64,000 bases of DNA from Gyromitra esculenta (taxonomy: Eukaryota > Ascomycota > Pezizomycetes > Pezizales > Discinaceae). The notes below the pieces were generated by a model. The model worked only from the letters and a program-made list of their open reading frames with translations, was not told where the DNA came from and did not search any database. Shown in pieces: positions 45,799-59,600 of this stretch. Position 1 is the first letter of the stretch; every line of letters begins with the position of its first letter. The position numbers and the translations under genes were made by a program. The stretch is from contig JBCAML010000003.1 of the NCBI GenBank assembly GCA_038503075.1, positions 2,418,001 through 2,482,000 on the forward strand, given 5' to 3'.

Positions 45799-47365
45799 GA
45801 ATGAAAATCTTGCACTATAAACTTTTATCATTCAAATTAGGAGAAGTATTACACTTCGTGGAGGCAAATGGATAGGAATGAGAGCTTTGCCCCTCCTCTA
45901 ATAAGCCCACATTTCGATAAGTATCTCAAGGCTAAATTTAAATTACGATAGGCAACTCTATCCTTGGTAGAATTCGAGAAAAACGGGGTACAGTACAATC
46001 GCCCTATAAGAATACGGTTGGTTCCGAAAATCATATTCTTATAAAAGAGTTATTCTTATATGAAAAGCAAGCCACACTCAAAATTACCCCCGTCGGGATT
46101 GGATTCAGCATTCTTACAAGGCGAGTATTCTTATAGTCAGTATTCTTATAGGGCGATTGTACTGTAGCCTAGTTATTGAGTTCTGCGGTTAGGGTTAGGG
46201 TTTTAAGCACCCGCAGCAAATAACTTAAATCGCTTAGTGGGGACACGCCATCTTTTGAGGGAGTGGTTTATTATACACTCCCTCGATAGCTACTAGTACA
46301 TGTATCACACACTATAATCTAAGCCCGTTCCCATCCCTACTGCCTATGGCTGCTACGCACCGTAGGCAGCAAGCTGCGCAGTGGGGCTGGGCACGAGACC
46401 AACTATGATCCCAAGTGAAGGAACCTTACACCGTAGAGGCAAACGAGCGAGAATGAAAAATTTACTCCACACTCAGGTTTACGATTCTATATGTCTCTCA
46501 AGACTACATATATGATTTTGAAATACGACTTTGCCCTTATTAGAGAGGAAAATAGAGAAACTGTTTATTGGATTCCGCGATCGATCGGGGTTAGGGTTAT
46601 ATGCACCCCGCAACCGTACCGTGATTTCGCCTTTTTCTCTCGTTTGGTAATCCCTGTTTTCCTGTCAGCCTGAGAGGATAAACACCCACACCCTCGTTTC
46701 AAATGCATCGTGAGAATCGAAGTAAGGTGTTTACACCACCGCAAAACTCTCTGCAAATTAAATTAAAAGCCTACCCTCGGTTAGGCAGCCGGCTTAGTGG
46801 CATAGATCAATTTCACTCGGACCGATCCCGCTCAATTCCTCTGATTTCCATTACCTTTCCGGACCGCCAGGGCCGGTAGGAACCGACGATCCTTGCGTAA
46901 TATGGTCATCATGAAGAGAACACGATTCTCGTTTCGTCGGTTCAGAGGAACAGAGGAGTATTTATTAGGCGCGTTAGCTGCTCCTGCTTCAACATCTTTG
47001 GCTTCTTATGCCCTCCAGCTCTGGTGCTAACTCTCGGAAATTGGCCGGCAAGACACCACCGTGGAGGCGCGAGTGAGTTTCTGTGACGCTGAATATGATA
47101 GAGGTCAGTTAAAAGCTATTGCGGGCTCTTAGAGTGAACGAAATATGAGGTTGCCTTGGTTGCCGTATATGTTTTTAGCGTCCTTGAAGCTTCACGCGCG
47201 AGAAGCTTAAGCTCAAGGCGGAACCTTAATCTGACTTGAGCTTGCCCTCTAGATAATCTCTCTCGACATCGCCAACCTCGCCCTGCTGTCGCCCTTTTCA
47301 TGACTCTAGTTAAATTCACCTAAAGTAAATCAACTCATACACAGCCTTCGAAACCGCTGTGCGAT
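45799..47365. other. intergenic, holds a pogo-like MITE
   Basis: Between the second tRNA-Ala and the F-box-like gene. It contains the MITE at 45991-46164 and two short TTAGGG-like stretches (about 46186-46204 and 46589-46597). No exon chain seen. Confidence 0.45.
45991..46164. mobile_element. pogo/mariner-like MITE, 174 bp
   Basis: The left end (CAGTACAATCGCCC, then TATAAGAATAC) and right end are perfect inverted copies over 25 nt (45991-46015 and 46140-46164). TA flanks both ends (45989-45990 and 46165-46166), as expected for Tc1/mariner/pogo insertion. The CAGTA...TATAA pattern resembles the ends of pogo-type MITEs. The interior repeats TATTCTTATA-like subunits and has no coding capacity. 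Confidence 0.75.
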
Positions 47366-48065
47366 ATGTCGAGTCCAGCTATTCTCCACGTCACCAACAG
47401 TGGCAGCTCGCTTCCGGGAACCGTCACCACCGAGCTCAAACGGTTGACTATCCACAATCTCCTGGGTGTGTATCCTATCGTCACTGCCATTGTGAAGAAC
47501 CTCAGCTTCAGACAGCTCATCTCCCTTGCCCAAACCGACAAGAGTTGCTTCGCTTTCCTGCGTGGTGGGGACTGGGACGTGGACATGCGCCGCTGGAATA
47601 ATATAAGATCCAATTGCTCGGAAATCTGCGAATTCAGCGAGTATCATGACTATTTCGACCCAGTCAAGGCAATCAAAGCATGTAAAGGTTGCAAGTTTGG
47701 CGTTTGCGACGTTAGTATCCTTATTGCTCTTCTCGAATATATGCAGCTAATATCAGTGATTTTGTGCTACTCTATAGTATTGCATTGGGCCAGTTGAATA
47801 CCTTGGCGACCGTGGCCGTGTTTTGTGTTTAACATGTGTAGAGAAACGTCTTGGCAGCCATCCGAAGTACCAGAGCAAGAAGGAATTTCCGGATTGTCTT
47901 TGTGTCAACGGTCAGGATCCTTGGCTCTGTAGGCTCTGTTGGAAAGCGAAGTACCTTGCGCGCTGGAATGGTCCTGCCGATATTTGCGTGGATTGCGGGA
48001 CTAAAGTTGAAGATGTGCAGAAGGAGGTTTCGGTGTGCAATTGGTGCCAGGGCAAAGTCCTGTGA
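47366..48065 (+). CDS. F-box-like protein with cysteine-rich C-terminus
   Basis: Exons inferred: 47366-47710 and 47778-48065; 210 residues. The N-terminal part has an F-box-like helix set (VKNLSFRQLISLAQTDKSCF). The rest is rich in CxxC pairs: CKGCKFGVCDYCIG, LCLTCVEKRLG, CLC, CRLCWKAKY, CVDCGTK, CNWCQGK, suggesting one or more zinc-binding sites. Similar F-box plus zinc-ribbon-like proteins are common and often lineage-specific in Pezizomycotina. Function unknown; a ubiquitin-ligase adaptor role is only an inference. Confidence 0.75.
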
Positions 48066-51000
48066 TTGGCGTATTATTTTGGATAAGGAGCTACATGCAG
48101 CTATGGGGGACTTGGGCGTCTGGATATGGGTGCGATTTCTCTGGTCATTGGGACGTTTTTCTTTTTCTTTTGAGTGTTTCGTCAGTCACATTTTGTAACC
48201 ACATACAAGCATATAACTTTAGCATGGTATTTCTTGGGACAATTCCGTAGGCTTTTTTGAATACTAATATCTAAAAGTTGTTAGCCGACCCTTCTCCAAA
48301 AAGATAGCTAACGGTGAAATACTTTTGGGGATTTCTGGAAATGAGTAAGAGAATATGCAGGAACTCACAAGAACTTGCAGGTTTCAGCAGCCTCAAGTGA
48401 AACACGAATACACCGGCCGGGTAATTAATGTTCCCGTTTCTGTTCTTGCTCTGCCCTCTCCACAGAGACATCTGAAATGTATCAAGGTCCACGTGCAGTG
48501 GCGATGGGACCTCATGCTAATCTTGTCTCAAAAGCTCATCCCCATTTTTCTCCCCGTTAATATCAACTTATTACCATGTCCTTCCTTCGCTTAGCTGTAC
48601 CGGGTAAGCTTGACCTCAAAACCGGGGAATTACCGGCAACACGGAACAGCATTCCTGAAACATGCCCAAGAAGATTCCAACAAGTATGTATGCACCGTCA
48701 CTCTGGAATTAGTTTCGTCACAAGCTAGAGGAAGATAAAATTCGTTAGCTCGTGTTTCACAACCTTTAGCTTGAATAAAAATGTCTAGCAGCGATACATT
48801 ACTAGTAAAACCCTTAAACTATCTATCGTAATACACATTCCCCGAAGACACATTTCCATGTTTCGATAGACACCATGTTGTTCTTCTCGTTAGCCCCGGT
48901 GACCAGGGGCCTGGTACGCTCATGCACCATCTCTACAGCGCAACAGAAGATACCACAACCGAAACCTGCACGAAATATGAGGATCTCCCCAGTGGCTATG
49001 TGGGTTTCGAAAAACATCCCGTCCTAATCAATCACATTACAAGCGAGCGTCATGCAGGATTGGTTTGGGAGGCTGCGTGGGGGTTTACAGGGTACTCGCT
49101 CCCAAGAGTGAAAGCAGGCCCTGGGATGGAACTGCCAAACACGGACCAGGGACGCAATGTTGGAAATGGAGACTAACAGCTTATTGGTAGACGGACAGGC
49201 GGGTTTCTATTGTCTCCAGACGATGACGTCTATCGAGAGTATCGCGGATAAACGACGGCATAATTATATGATTCAGCCGTTGGAAAAAAAATATCTCTTA
49301 CGGCCGAGACAGCAACCTCCCATTTCCAGCCTTACATATGACTCCTTAGCAAAAGGTCGAAATGCGTTATCATGTGCGACTTCAGCCATTGGGCTGACGG
49401 AGGGTGATCTACTCTCAAGCACTCAACTGAAATCCGTGTTTCTCCGCCCGTCCAAATGAGTGACATTTCAGGATAGAACTAAACACACCGCTCCTCTTAC
49501 GTCCCTCAATCATAGTTGTATATGAGAAATTTCTCCGTAGCCCATTTTTATCTATTGTCTACACCACATACATAGTTCCATCTTGATCGAGTGATATAGT
49601 ATGATTAAAAGTAGAGAAAAATCCAAACCTAGATCCCCCCTACCAAAGAGTAGAATAGCCAATATCAAAGCCCCAAGACCGACCTCACAGAGTCTTCCAT
49701 TTTGACCTCATCTGTAACTTCTTGTTCGGTTATCAAGGTATGAGTACTCCAGTGCGCAATCACTAGTGTGATCAATGAGACGCCCCAAATTGAAGTAGAA
49801 GAGCTAGTTCAAGGGGTAATTCAAGTCCTTTGAAAGCGATATAACAATAAAGCAAATGTAGTCATTAACAACTGAATCTGCTTTGCTAATTCAAAACTTC
49901 TTAATTATTGCCCTTTTTGCCTCTTTTCTACAGAGAGATAATGACCACAAAAAACAGTTACAGTTATTGATAAGAGCAGACATAAGACAGCAGATTCAAG
50001 GACAACGATCGACAACCAAATTTGAAGCACTACATACCACCATGTATGTAAATCCTGGGTCGAGGCGAAAAAGCGACTTGCCCCGTGAACTCCAATTTCA
50101 ACTACCCGTTCCAACAAAGTATACTCACCTTTGCTGCCGTACCCATGCAACCAGCATTACTTTTGGCCGTAGCCGGTGGTCTGCGCAGCGATAGTACAAA
50201 TTAGAAATTTAAATTGCTTTCCCCATACTAGTCGCTTTTTGTATCTACACTGAGTACTAGTTTTCTCAAAGGGCACCAAACAGGAAATTAACAAAGGGAT
50301 CTGAGGTGATAGCTACGTTTACTAAATTTAGTGCTCTATAATAAGTTTACGCGAGGCTTATAAACTTGCACGTGCACAGGAGAAACCTATTGCCATTCGA
50401 CATAATGGCCCCGGTGTGATTGGAAGAATGTATAAAGTTACATCCCAAAGCATATGATTATCCGGCCATCCTAATGCCTACATACAGAGAGTGGAGCTAC
50501 AGACTAAATTTTCATATTCAAAGAAGATTTACTCCTAGTAATCCTTCTATCGATGAAGGGACCCGGGGACATACTCCAAATGCGAATATGGTGTGTTTGA
50601 TCACTACTTTTGAACAAGATACCTAACTCTGCCTATACAGATGAGGTGCATGTGATGAGTGAGTTTCCCTCACGAAACAAAACAAAAACAAAAACAAGCT
50701 TCGACCAATGTTACGAGTGATCATACATGTATGTGACGTATCTGAACTACATGTATTAGGGCTTGGCAGAAGCTTTCCCAATTCGGGTTACCGAAGATTA
50801 GCATTACTTTTCGAAAGATTGATAAGGTAAATGCTCCACGTCATCTAGCCTAATATAATCTAGATGATCTCGCAAACTCTCGATTTTGGGCATCACTAGA
50901 AGAACTACCACTCGGAAAAGTAACTGCCGATAAAATTGACCTTTACATCAATTCGTCCAGGACAGTATCTCACGTTCACATACTTCCAGTTCAGTAACCA

Positions 51001-54000
51001 AAAAGAATTTTTCTGCTCTAGAACTTGGAAAATTGGCAAGCGACAAGGTAGTGATGTTATGATCATCACAAGCTTCCGCCACCGGATAACGTAGCATAAA
51101 GCCGCATGCACGTAAATCGCGCGCTTTTCCCCCCCAATGTATCTTTTGTGATCTCGAAATATTTTCCAAGCCCTCGAAAGGGACCGCATCTAAAGATCGG
51201 ACGGAGAGCAACTGCAGGAGTAGAGAAATTCTCAGCGTGTTCAAGGGGAGAAGAGGCCCCGCCAATTCCTTGAATACGAGTTCCTCAAATAGTATCATCT
51301 CCTTGAACAATAGCGGTGAGAATAATAATAGAAATAGGAACGCCAGAAATGGAAAAATATCGATATTACCTGAAAAGGGCACATTGCAAAATAAATCAGA
51401 TCTCTAAATCTGTGGGGGGGAACGATCCAACCCCTAGTTCTGAAAAATCAGATCTATGACGGCACATAAAGGGGAGATCAGTATCAATTGTGCGAAATCC
51501 CACTAGTAATCGATTCTGCGCACATCATGGCAAAAATGACACCCCGCCCTAGACCTTCTCCGCTAATGAACTTTTTGAAAATAGAAAACTGAGCTATAAA
51601 GGTATTGAACCGTAAAAATTTCTAACTGAGGGCTATTTATATGTGCTTCCCAATTCAGCTATACTTCGGATGCAGACAAGGTTTTCCGGGATGACGGAAT
51701 CTGCGGGGCTAGTAACTTTTACCCTCTTCATGCACTCCATAAAACCATCGACGATAACTAAGAAAAAAAATGGGGTGACTGGTGGTCAGGTTTCTCGAGC
51801 TCCTCTTCCCCCCTTAGAATAGTCTCGGTCCAGGAACTCCCAGTATTCAGCTCGGATGCTTGAAATGATGGAACTGCCGGCGCGAGGAATTGATTTTTCT
51901 TAAATCATATATAATCACTCGCAGCATCTAGGGTAAACCTGCATGTACTAACATCTACAAGCACCCTACATGTGCCTGCATGTGATTGATGGAAATTTTA
52001 CATAGAAATATTCGTGACAACTACCACAGCTGCCACATATACATACCAGATATCCGACCTAGTTAACGTGCATTATCTATCTTGTTAAAAACCCCTTCCA
52101 GCGAGAGAATATTAAGGATCCAAAATTTCATATCCGAATCCAAACCTCCAGGCCAAGGCAGTGAATCAAAGGAAATCGACGAAAGATCTAGGTATCTTGG
52201 CGTCGAGAGATGTTGAGATCACTCGCTTTGGTGTCACCAACACTAGACGATTCTGAAGCTAGTGCTTACAATTTTATCCGGATCGGAAACTTTGTCACTG
52301 AAGGTTCCGAATTGCACCTGAAATGGATAGCTACCCGTTGATTACTGTGATTTCCACCATTCACGCACGGATCGGAGATACAATCCATTCTGATACTCCA
52401 CTAGTACCGCCTCATTCAAACACCCACGTAGGATTAGATTAGCGAATACTATGTACCATGCCACGCTCTGAAACTTGAAATTTCAATCTTATTTTTCAGA
52501 GCAGCGAACCTTTTCCTCGTCCAATCTTGCCCTAAACTCGGCAATCTACAACAAGTACAACATCCATCGTTGACGAAATTTGACACGGGCCATCAGGGAA
52601 GCGGCCATCATTTCACTCCCGAGCAATCAAATAGCCCGAGATTCGATCAGACCGGAAGAGAGCTTCCGATGGTTCATTAGAGAGTGGGATAATTATAAGT
52701 TTCGGATAGATGTGAGGTGTAAGCTCAGCTCAGGCCCAGGAACACCAGCCATCACATACTCGAGTGATCTCATGTGATTTTTGGCCTCTTTTGGGCATGG
52801 CACTCTCGAGTGCTTGTATTACGTTTGACCGGTTACAGTTCCCATTCAAAGATGTGATATAACGTTCTCCCTACGTATGAGTATGTATCTAAATTCAATT
52901 GGTACCTGCCGGTTTACCTCGGCCACTGCACTGCGCTGCACTGCATATTCCATGCGGTGCCTGAAATCAAGATTACGTGTCTCAAGAAGAAGCGTACCTT
53001 TTCGGGTATGCCGATCTTCGACTATCAATTGAGCTGATTTCATGGAAACTTTTCATCCAGATCGCGTGCAACACTGGAGACGGAAACCACGGCCCGAGGA
53101 CCTGGGATGATGGTGATGGATGGTGTTTTTACTGCTTCAGTCGCGACCCCCCGCGCCCACTAGTAGAACAATCCAGAAAAACAGGGCCAGACCACGGACC
53201 GCGTACCTAGTGCTATCAGTTACCTCTGTCTTGGGTATTTGCCAGAGGTGAGGTCTAATCTCGCCTCCTCGGATCAGTGTAACAGTGCGGATAGTGGGGA
53301 ATTCTTAAATGACCGGCTGTTGAGCCGTTAATTGGAAGAAACCCGTTTCACGCTCCGGATATCCTCCTCTAATGATTGTTTATCGTGTCTGGGCCGTTGT
53401 TTGGCAAGGGCCTTATTTACCGAGCAGGGACGCTAAGATGACGAATCAGTTCTGATTCCCGACCCCAGACAGCCGCCGTTAACCCCCTTCCCCTCATTGC
53501 CAGTGGTTGCCCAGGCCTCGCGTCAATGGCTACCAGAAACCACGAAGGTATGCAGATTCAGCGGGACATTGATTAAAGAATATTAATTATACATAAGGCT
53601 GCCGCGCTGTAAGCTACAAATTTATCTATTTACTTATTTGCAGAAAGCTTAGCATCCCAGCGCAATTCTGCGGCGTCCTCCTCCAATATCGGCAAAATCT
53701 GCCAGTCCCTAGCCAGTTGTGATTGGTGATCTCTGATAAATCCGTCGTCATATGCAGGTATGTATGTATGTATGTAGGGAACTTTCGATTGTGATAGAAA
53801 TGCGATCTGCCTTCTGCAGTGTGAATGTGAAAATACTGTAGGACTGCGAACCGGCAGTCACCGTGACTTGCATTATTTTGACCGGGGCGTGGGATGGGAA
53901 GCCGGTTCGTGGGCCGCCGGACGGTTGCGCGGAGGTTCCGAAGAATCCGAAAGCGAGATGAGACGAGGCGTGCTTGCTTATCAGATTTAATTTCGTCACT

Positions 54001-54287
54001 AGTGGCATGCGGCTCTTCTGGCCTGTCCTGGCGTTGTGGCGCAAAAATTAACATGGGGTGCATAACTGGGCATGGCAGGGTAACGGACATCCTAGCTTGG
54101 CGCCCGGTGCAGGAACCGAAACCCTTCGGACGACGGGTAACCCAACGCGTGCTGTGTCGTCTGCTGAACCACGTAACGCATAGCCCTGCGAGCCAAACAA
54201 CCTCTCGCGCCGTCTTCTCCCTTTTGCTCCCTCGAACACCATCCCACCCACCCCCTCGCCGCTTTATTGTTCCGTTACATACGTGCC
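48066..54287. other. gene-poor region of 6.2 kb
   Basis: Many short frames but no convincing exon chain. 48573-48685 (MSFLRLAVPGKLDLKTGELP...) and 48800-49175 (HHVVLLVSPGDQGPGTLMHH and onward) look protein-like but could not be joined and may be a decayed gene. A TATG microsatellite lies at about 53755-53777. The last few hundred bases hold the HPR1 promoter. Confidence 0.4.
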
Positions 54288-56606
54288 ATGTCGTCTGCTC
54301 CACTGGCTGAAGGCGCCTCTGCCGCGAAGGGTATCGAGTTTTTTGAATCTTGCCTAAACGAGACCTTTTCAGCCATCCAAAAGAGTTCCCTCGAGCCGCC
54401 ACTGACCGAATCCAGTTTCAACGCCGAGCACCTAGCCCAAATCAAACCAGCAAACCTTCCTGGTGACGAGTTGTACAAGACCTCTATGGAAACGGCATTT
54501 AAACGAATATTGCACGGGCTTGCTGTGAGTGTGTCCTAGCTACTATTCTACTCAATTGCAAGTTATTAATGATGTTTAGGCAAGTGACCCGTCTGTTAGT
54601 CATGAAACTTTAATCGCATTCTGCAATCTGCTAGACTTGGCCTTAGTACTTGCTGAGCTTGGTATGCCGCTCACACATCATTTCCATAATTCAAACCGTC
54701 GTCGTCTTACACAAATCCCGCAGAAATTTGCGAGACTGGTCTACCTCTCGCTTTGATTGAAGAGCTTTTCGATTCTCAGACAATTCCATCATGCGAACGG
54801 TTGTTTCAATACCTCGAATCTCGAATCGAACGGATAACGGCTGGCATTGAGGGAGGGCGGGGGAAGGGTCTTGTTTTGCTGCGTCTATGCAACGAACTAC
54901 TTCGGAGATTATCCAAAACCGAGGACACCATCTTCTGCGGGCGAATATTGATCTTTCTAAGCAAGAGCTTTCCTATTGGCGAAAAATCTGGAGTCAATCT
55001 GAGGGGAGATTTCAATGTTCAAAATGTGACTGTGTACGATGAGACTCTACAAGAATCAGTACCGGCGCAGGAGATGGAGGTTGATCGGGAAGAGGAGGAA
55101 CAAAAAGAAGAGACGCCAGCTGTCACTGCTGAAGGAGATACAAAGAGTGAGGACGATACAAAAGGCACTAAGGCGGTCTCGTTCACCGCTGGGCAGGAAC
55201 CGACAAAGGTTCTGGATGCTGCCACATTATACCCAATTTTTTGGTCTCTACAGCGAGATTTTGCGGATCCTCCTAGGCTGTTTCAGAAAGAGAACTTTGA
55301 AAAATTTAAAACTGCACTTGCAGCCACAATGGCCAAGTTTCAGGTAGCAGATGAGGAGGCTCTCAAAAGCACCGGGAAGGTGGATGGTGTGGCAAATGGG
55401 CTCAAACGTCCAGACGAAAAGAAACCCGGAGTCACGGCTACAGGGGAGAAGAGAAAAAGGGAAGAAAGTGAGGAAGATGAGTCAAGGGGAGAAGGATTTA
55501 ATCCTAAATATCTGACTAGCCCAGAGTTATTTGAGCTTGAGGTAATAGATCACCATTTCCTAGTTAGCGGGCTAGTGCTAAAATAAAATTTGCGTGGATA
55601 GATTAGCGATTTGACTTTCAGAAGGCATGTGCTCGTACAAGCAATGATTTTGATTGACTTCTTGCTGAGTCTCACATCTGGGGCAAAGGACAAATGGAAG
55701 GATATCAAAACACCCAATAGATCAGTACAATATGCGCATTTTACACTAAGTTCTGAAGATGTAAGTTTATCTGATTTAAATATACATACATACAAATATG
55801 GGTGTAAACTGACGGAATAACGTTTTACCTTATACCTGTGATGAAGCTAACGGGTACGTGACACAGGAACAATGGGCTATCAGTACCCGCACCCAGATAT
55901 CCACTAGCCTGCAGCCTAATCAATCTGGCAGGCTTTTCATGCGTCTTATCAATACCGTCCTCACTAGGGAGCAAAACTGGGTGCGATGGAAAGCTGAAAG
56001 CTGCCATCCATTTGATATGCCCCCTCTATCTGAGGCAGATTTTGAAGATGCAAAACGCAAAGCTGCGAGGCAGTGTGTCGCCGATCCGCCCTTTCGCTAT
56101 GTTATGGGCACGCCAACTCTAAACAAACTATGGCAGGAGACTGGCGAATCTGCAGGGCTAGAGGGGTTGGCTGATGAGGAGAGGTGGGTCGTCCAATAAT
56201 GAGTTTTGTTTTTACACGAGGTCCGACATCGCTAACTCCGGTTAGACATCGTATCCCATCACCCGAGTCCTTCCGAGCAGGAGTAAAACAAGCCGAGGAG
56301 GATATTAAAGACGCACTCCTACCGCCAGATATCGAAGAAGCCCAAAATGCTAAATTCACAAAAACTTGGAAGGCGCTAAGAATTGCATCACGGGATCAAT
56401 TTCATTTGTTCAACAGGTTCGACGATAAATTTGATGAGGACAGGAATGATCTGGAGATGCTCTTTGATGTGGATGAAAAGATGAAAGAGGAAGCTAAGTT
56501 GAAGGTGAATCAGCAAAAACCGCTCGACAAGAACCAGGAGGGGGTGGTAGTAGTGGCTAACAAGGTAAATTTGGTTGAGACCGACACGTCTACGACATCC
56601 ACTTGA
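54288..56606 (+). CDS. HPR1: THO complex subunit 1 (HPR1/THOC1)
   Basis: Core subunit of THO, coupling transcription elongation to mRNA export and preventing R-loops. Exons inferred: 54288-54524, 54580-54661, 54724-55541, 55602-55760, 55867-56183, 56246-56606; 657 residues, phase consistent. Family segments: LRLCNELLRRLSKTEDTIFC, GRILIFLSKSFPIGEKSGVN, LRGDFNVQNVT, TLYPIFWSLQRDFADPPRLF, NPKYLTSPELFELEISDLTF, RRHVLVQAMILIDFLLSLT, NWVRWKAESCHPF and the C-terminal RIPSPESFRAGV. An acidic, low-complexity insert sits mid-protein. The acceptors of introns 3 (55601) and 5 (56245) were chosen because only they keep the conserved frame. Confidence 0.92.
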
Positions 56607-59600
56607 AACAGAAAGAAAATGGTTTGGTTAATGTTGGAGGATCATGAGGTTTAGTTGTGAATGAATTTGGGCGTTCTGCAACTCGACAAATAGGGCACGA
56701 TGGCCTAGAGTCCTTAATAATCGCACGCGGATCAGAGATGGGGTGGTAATATTATCAAATACATAGAACATGATCTTTCGATATTGGCCCCGGATGGACG
56801 CGAATCCCCAAGACCTTTTCTTCAAGGGCTGCAGCGAGAATTATTAGGTGATATCTGGGTGGCGTTAAATCTGGGTCGGCTTTTCACTCCGAAATGAAAA
56901 ATATATGAGCGGATACTCTTTTGGAAGTCTTTATCGCCCTGATCCCTTTCTCTGTCTCTTTTATGTCTCTGCCTCTTTTCAAAGCGTTTAAAAAATCAAG
57001 TTGAGCAGTTGTTGCTCCGAATCTAAACCCCTGTTCCCTCCAGAGCGTCTACGCACACGCGGATGAAGCAATATCATCCCCAGTCCAGACACGCACACAC
57101 ACAATGTACCCCGTACTCTCATTCAACATTCAATATATGCAACTTCCGATAAACTACATTTGAAATTGCAACACGATTGATAGCTGCAGAGGAACATGCC
57201 CACCCTTCCCACTGTCCTGAAAATGTATTGGCCAAGCCCTCCCAACGACGGGGACCACCAACCCACCCCAGGCACATAGGACGATAGCTCAATTTCGCCT
57301 AACGAGGCCGGCACGGCGGGCAAGGATCACAGCTTTAGATTAGAAATGATCGTGCCCAGTCTGGACCCCTCGTGATCGAAGCCAGCATTCCTTTTTACCC
57401 ACACCTCCATCCCCCCTCCCCCCCATACATCTCTCCACGCAATAGTATCTGTTTTCCATCTCCGCACTTACAATTATCCTTTTACCGGGTTCTTCCGAGT
57501 GGGAGGGGATGATCACTACATCCCCTCTCCTCCAAGTTTTTCCGCAAACCCATGCCGAACCATGAAACTTTTTCCGAATATGCTCTTTTTTTTGCCTTCT
57601 TCTCCCCAGAGTTAAATGAGGCCAAGCTCTCGCCTCTTTTCTGACCCAGGGTGGAATGCAAGCGCCAATATATTAGAGTTAATATCTGTTCCTATATTGT
57701 TTCCCGGCTCGGCGGGGCCAACGTGAAAGATATTACCTGCCATCCAATCCTGTGTGCTGTCTACTAATACCGGAAGAATTATCTACAGGGACAGAGGGCC
57801 TTTTGGGCTTAGCCTTGCCTTGCCGAATGCACTAGTTTCCCCGGCTGCTGCAATAGATCGGAGAAAAATATGGGAAAGGATCTCCATTCACAGTAAACGT
57901 AAACGCCTATACTGACAAGACAGGCATACCGTGTTACTTTACTTTTTTTTTCCCTCTCACCAGCAGCAAATACGGTGGGTAAATACAGCCCGAGTTGATG
58001 AAAAAAAAGCTGTTGACAAAGGGACGAAAAGTGACCTGTGCTCATCATCAGATAGGTTACATCCAGCCCACTATTTTATTTTCTTCTTCTTTAACCAGAA
58101 GACATTCACGACATAGCGGAGAACCTAGCCCTTTTTTTTTTGAGTGGACTATATTCTCTGATCCACTTAGTTCTCTCGATCTCTAGAGAAAAAAATGGGA
58201 AATCTGGCCTCTTCCGTTTTTAACCTGATGCTCCACAAAAAACTTGCGTGATAATGATGGTGACGAAGATGGTGACTCGTCACTCGACTCTCGCTTCCGG
58301 CTCGGTTTCTCGTGCCCGGTTTGGCCGCCCGCCTGACCGAGTGCCCTTACCTACCTGCTCTGCCCTAATTTGTCCTACCTGACTGAGTGAGCTCCTGAGT
58401 GAACAAGTCAGGGTAGCTGTTTCGTTTGCATCCTCGTTGCACACTTCTTAATCTACTCACGGACTGCGGATGCGGATGTGTGTCCTGGATCAGGGATCGG
58501 AACTATAGAGTACCCCGAACGTGGGGTGCGGGGACACAAAGACAGTATACCTATCCTCATTAATTGATTTTGACCTGCAGATATCTGTTTCAATCAAGCC
58601 TCCTTCGCTCGTTCGCTTGTCATCGGCAAGGCAGGTCGGCCAGGCAGCTGGAGAGGTTTTATACTACCTACTCTATCAAAGTTGCCGTACATATGCTCCC
58701 ACATGACACTAGGGTGGTATCACTCGGGTCAGGTGCGAGTATGTTTCGGTGAAGTAGAGATAAGATTTCCGGGCTGTGCTGTGCCTACTTATCTTTATCG
58801 GTAGGTTTATTTTCCTTGGAAGCTAGGGTTCCTGGATAGTACAGCTGTCAGAAAAAAAAGAACTGCGGACCACTTTAGGTAGGTTGCCTTTTTTTAATTA
58901 TTTTTCTGATTTTGTTTTACCGGGGAAATGGTACTTTTTACCGGATTTTCCCTGGGCTGCCCAGCGAACGTTGTGCTTACCCCGGATTTCCTAGCAAACA
59001 GCGTCTTTCGCGTCTTTCGTCGATCAACCACAAAAAAAAATATAGATCAGGATCTCCGAGTGGCCTTGCCCGACCGAGAGCACCTACAATTAGAAAATAA
59101 ATGTATGGAGGAGGGGAAAAGGAGCTACAGACCCTAGCGAACTAAATAAATTTTAGTGCTTGGCATGGATCGTTGGTGTGTTTTTGCAAGTTGATCTTGG
59201 AGTTTTTATTACAACCTTCCATGCTGAATCCAAAAGTCTCAGCTAGTAGTCAGTTCGGTGGTATTTCAAGATTTTAACGAGAAAAAGGGTTATGCAAGCA
59301 AATTCCTCCTTTCAGTTCTTTTCATCTATAAAAGTTTCACTGTATTTTTTTTCTACCTTGCTTGTAGAGTATTGACGTCGGATATAGTGAGTGGCCACGA
59401 AGGGTATGTTTAATACAAACGACCGTCATTCTATCTGAGAATTACGAAACCAATTTAATTATCCCAAGGCCAGTTGTTGTCTTAAGAAAAAACGATGTTG
59501 CTGTCTGGAATACATGACTGCTGGTTCCAGATCTCGGTACCTACTCACAGCGGCGGAAGCATCGTTTCAGATCAACCTAATCGTGCAGACCGCTGTCAAT

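Noticed and set aside
46186..46204. TTAGGG-like stretch (also near 14827 and 46590)
   Set aside because: Only two or so units each; too short for a telomere scar and common by chance in fungal intergenic DNA.
53626..54402. 258-codon minus-strand frame
   Set aside because: It overlaps the HPR1 promoter and first exon in antisense and has no recognisable features.
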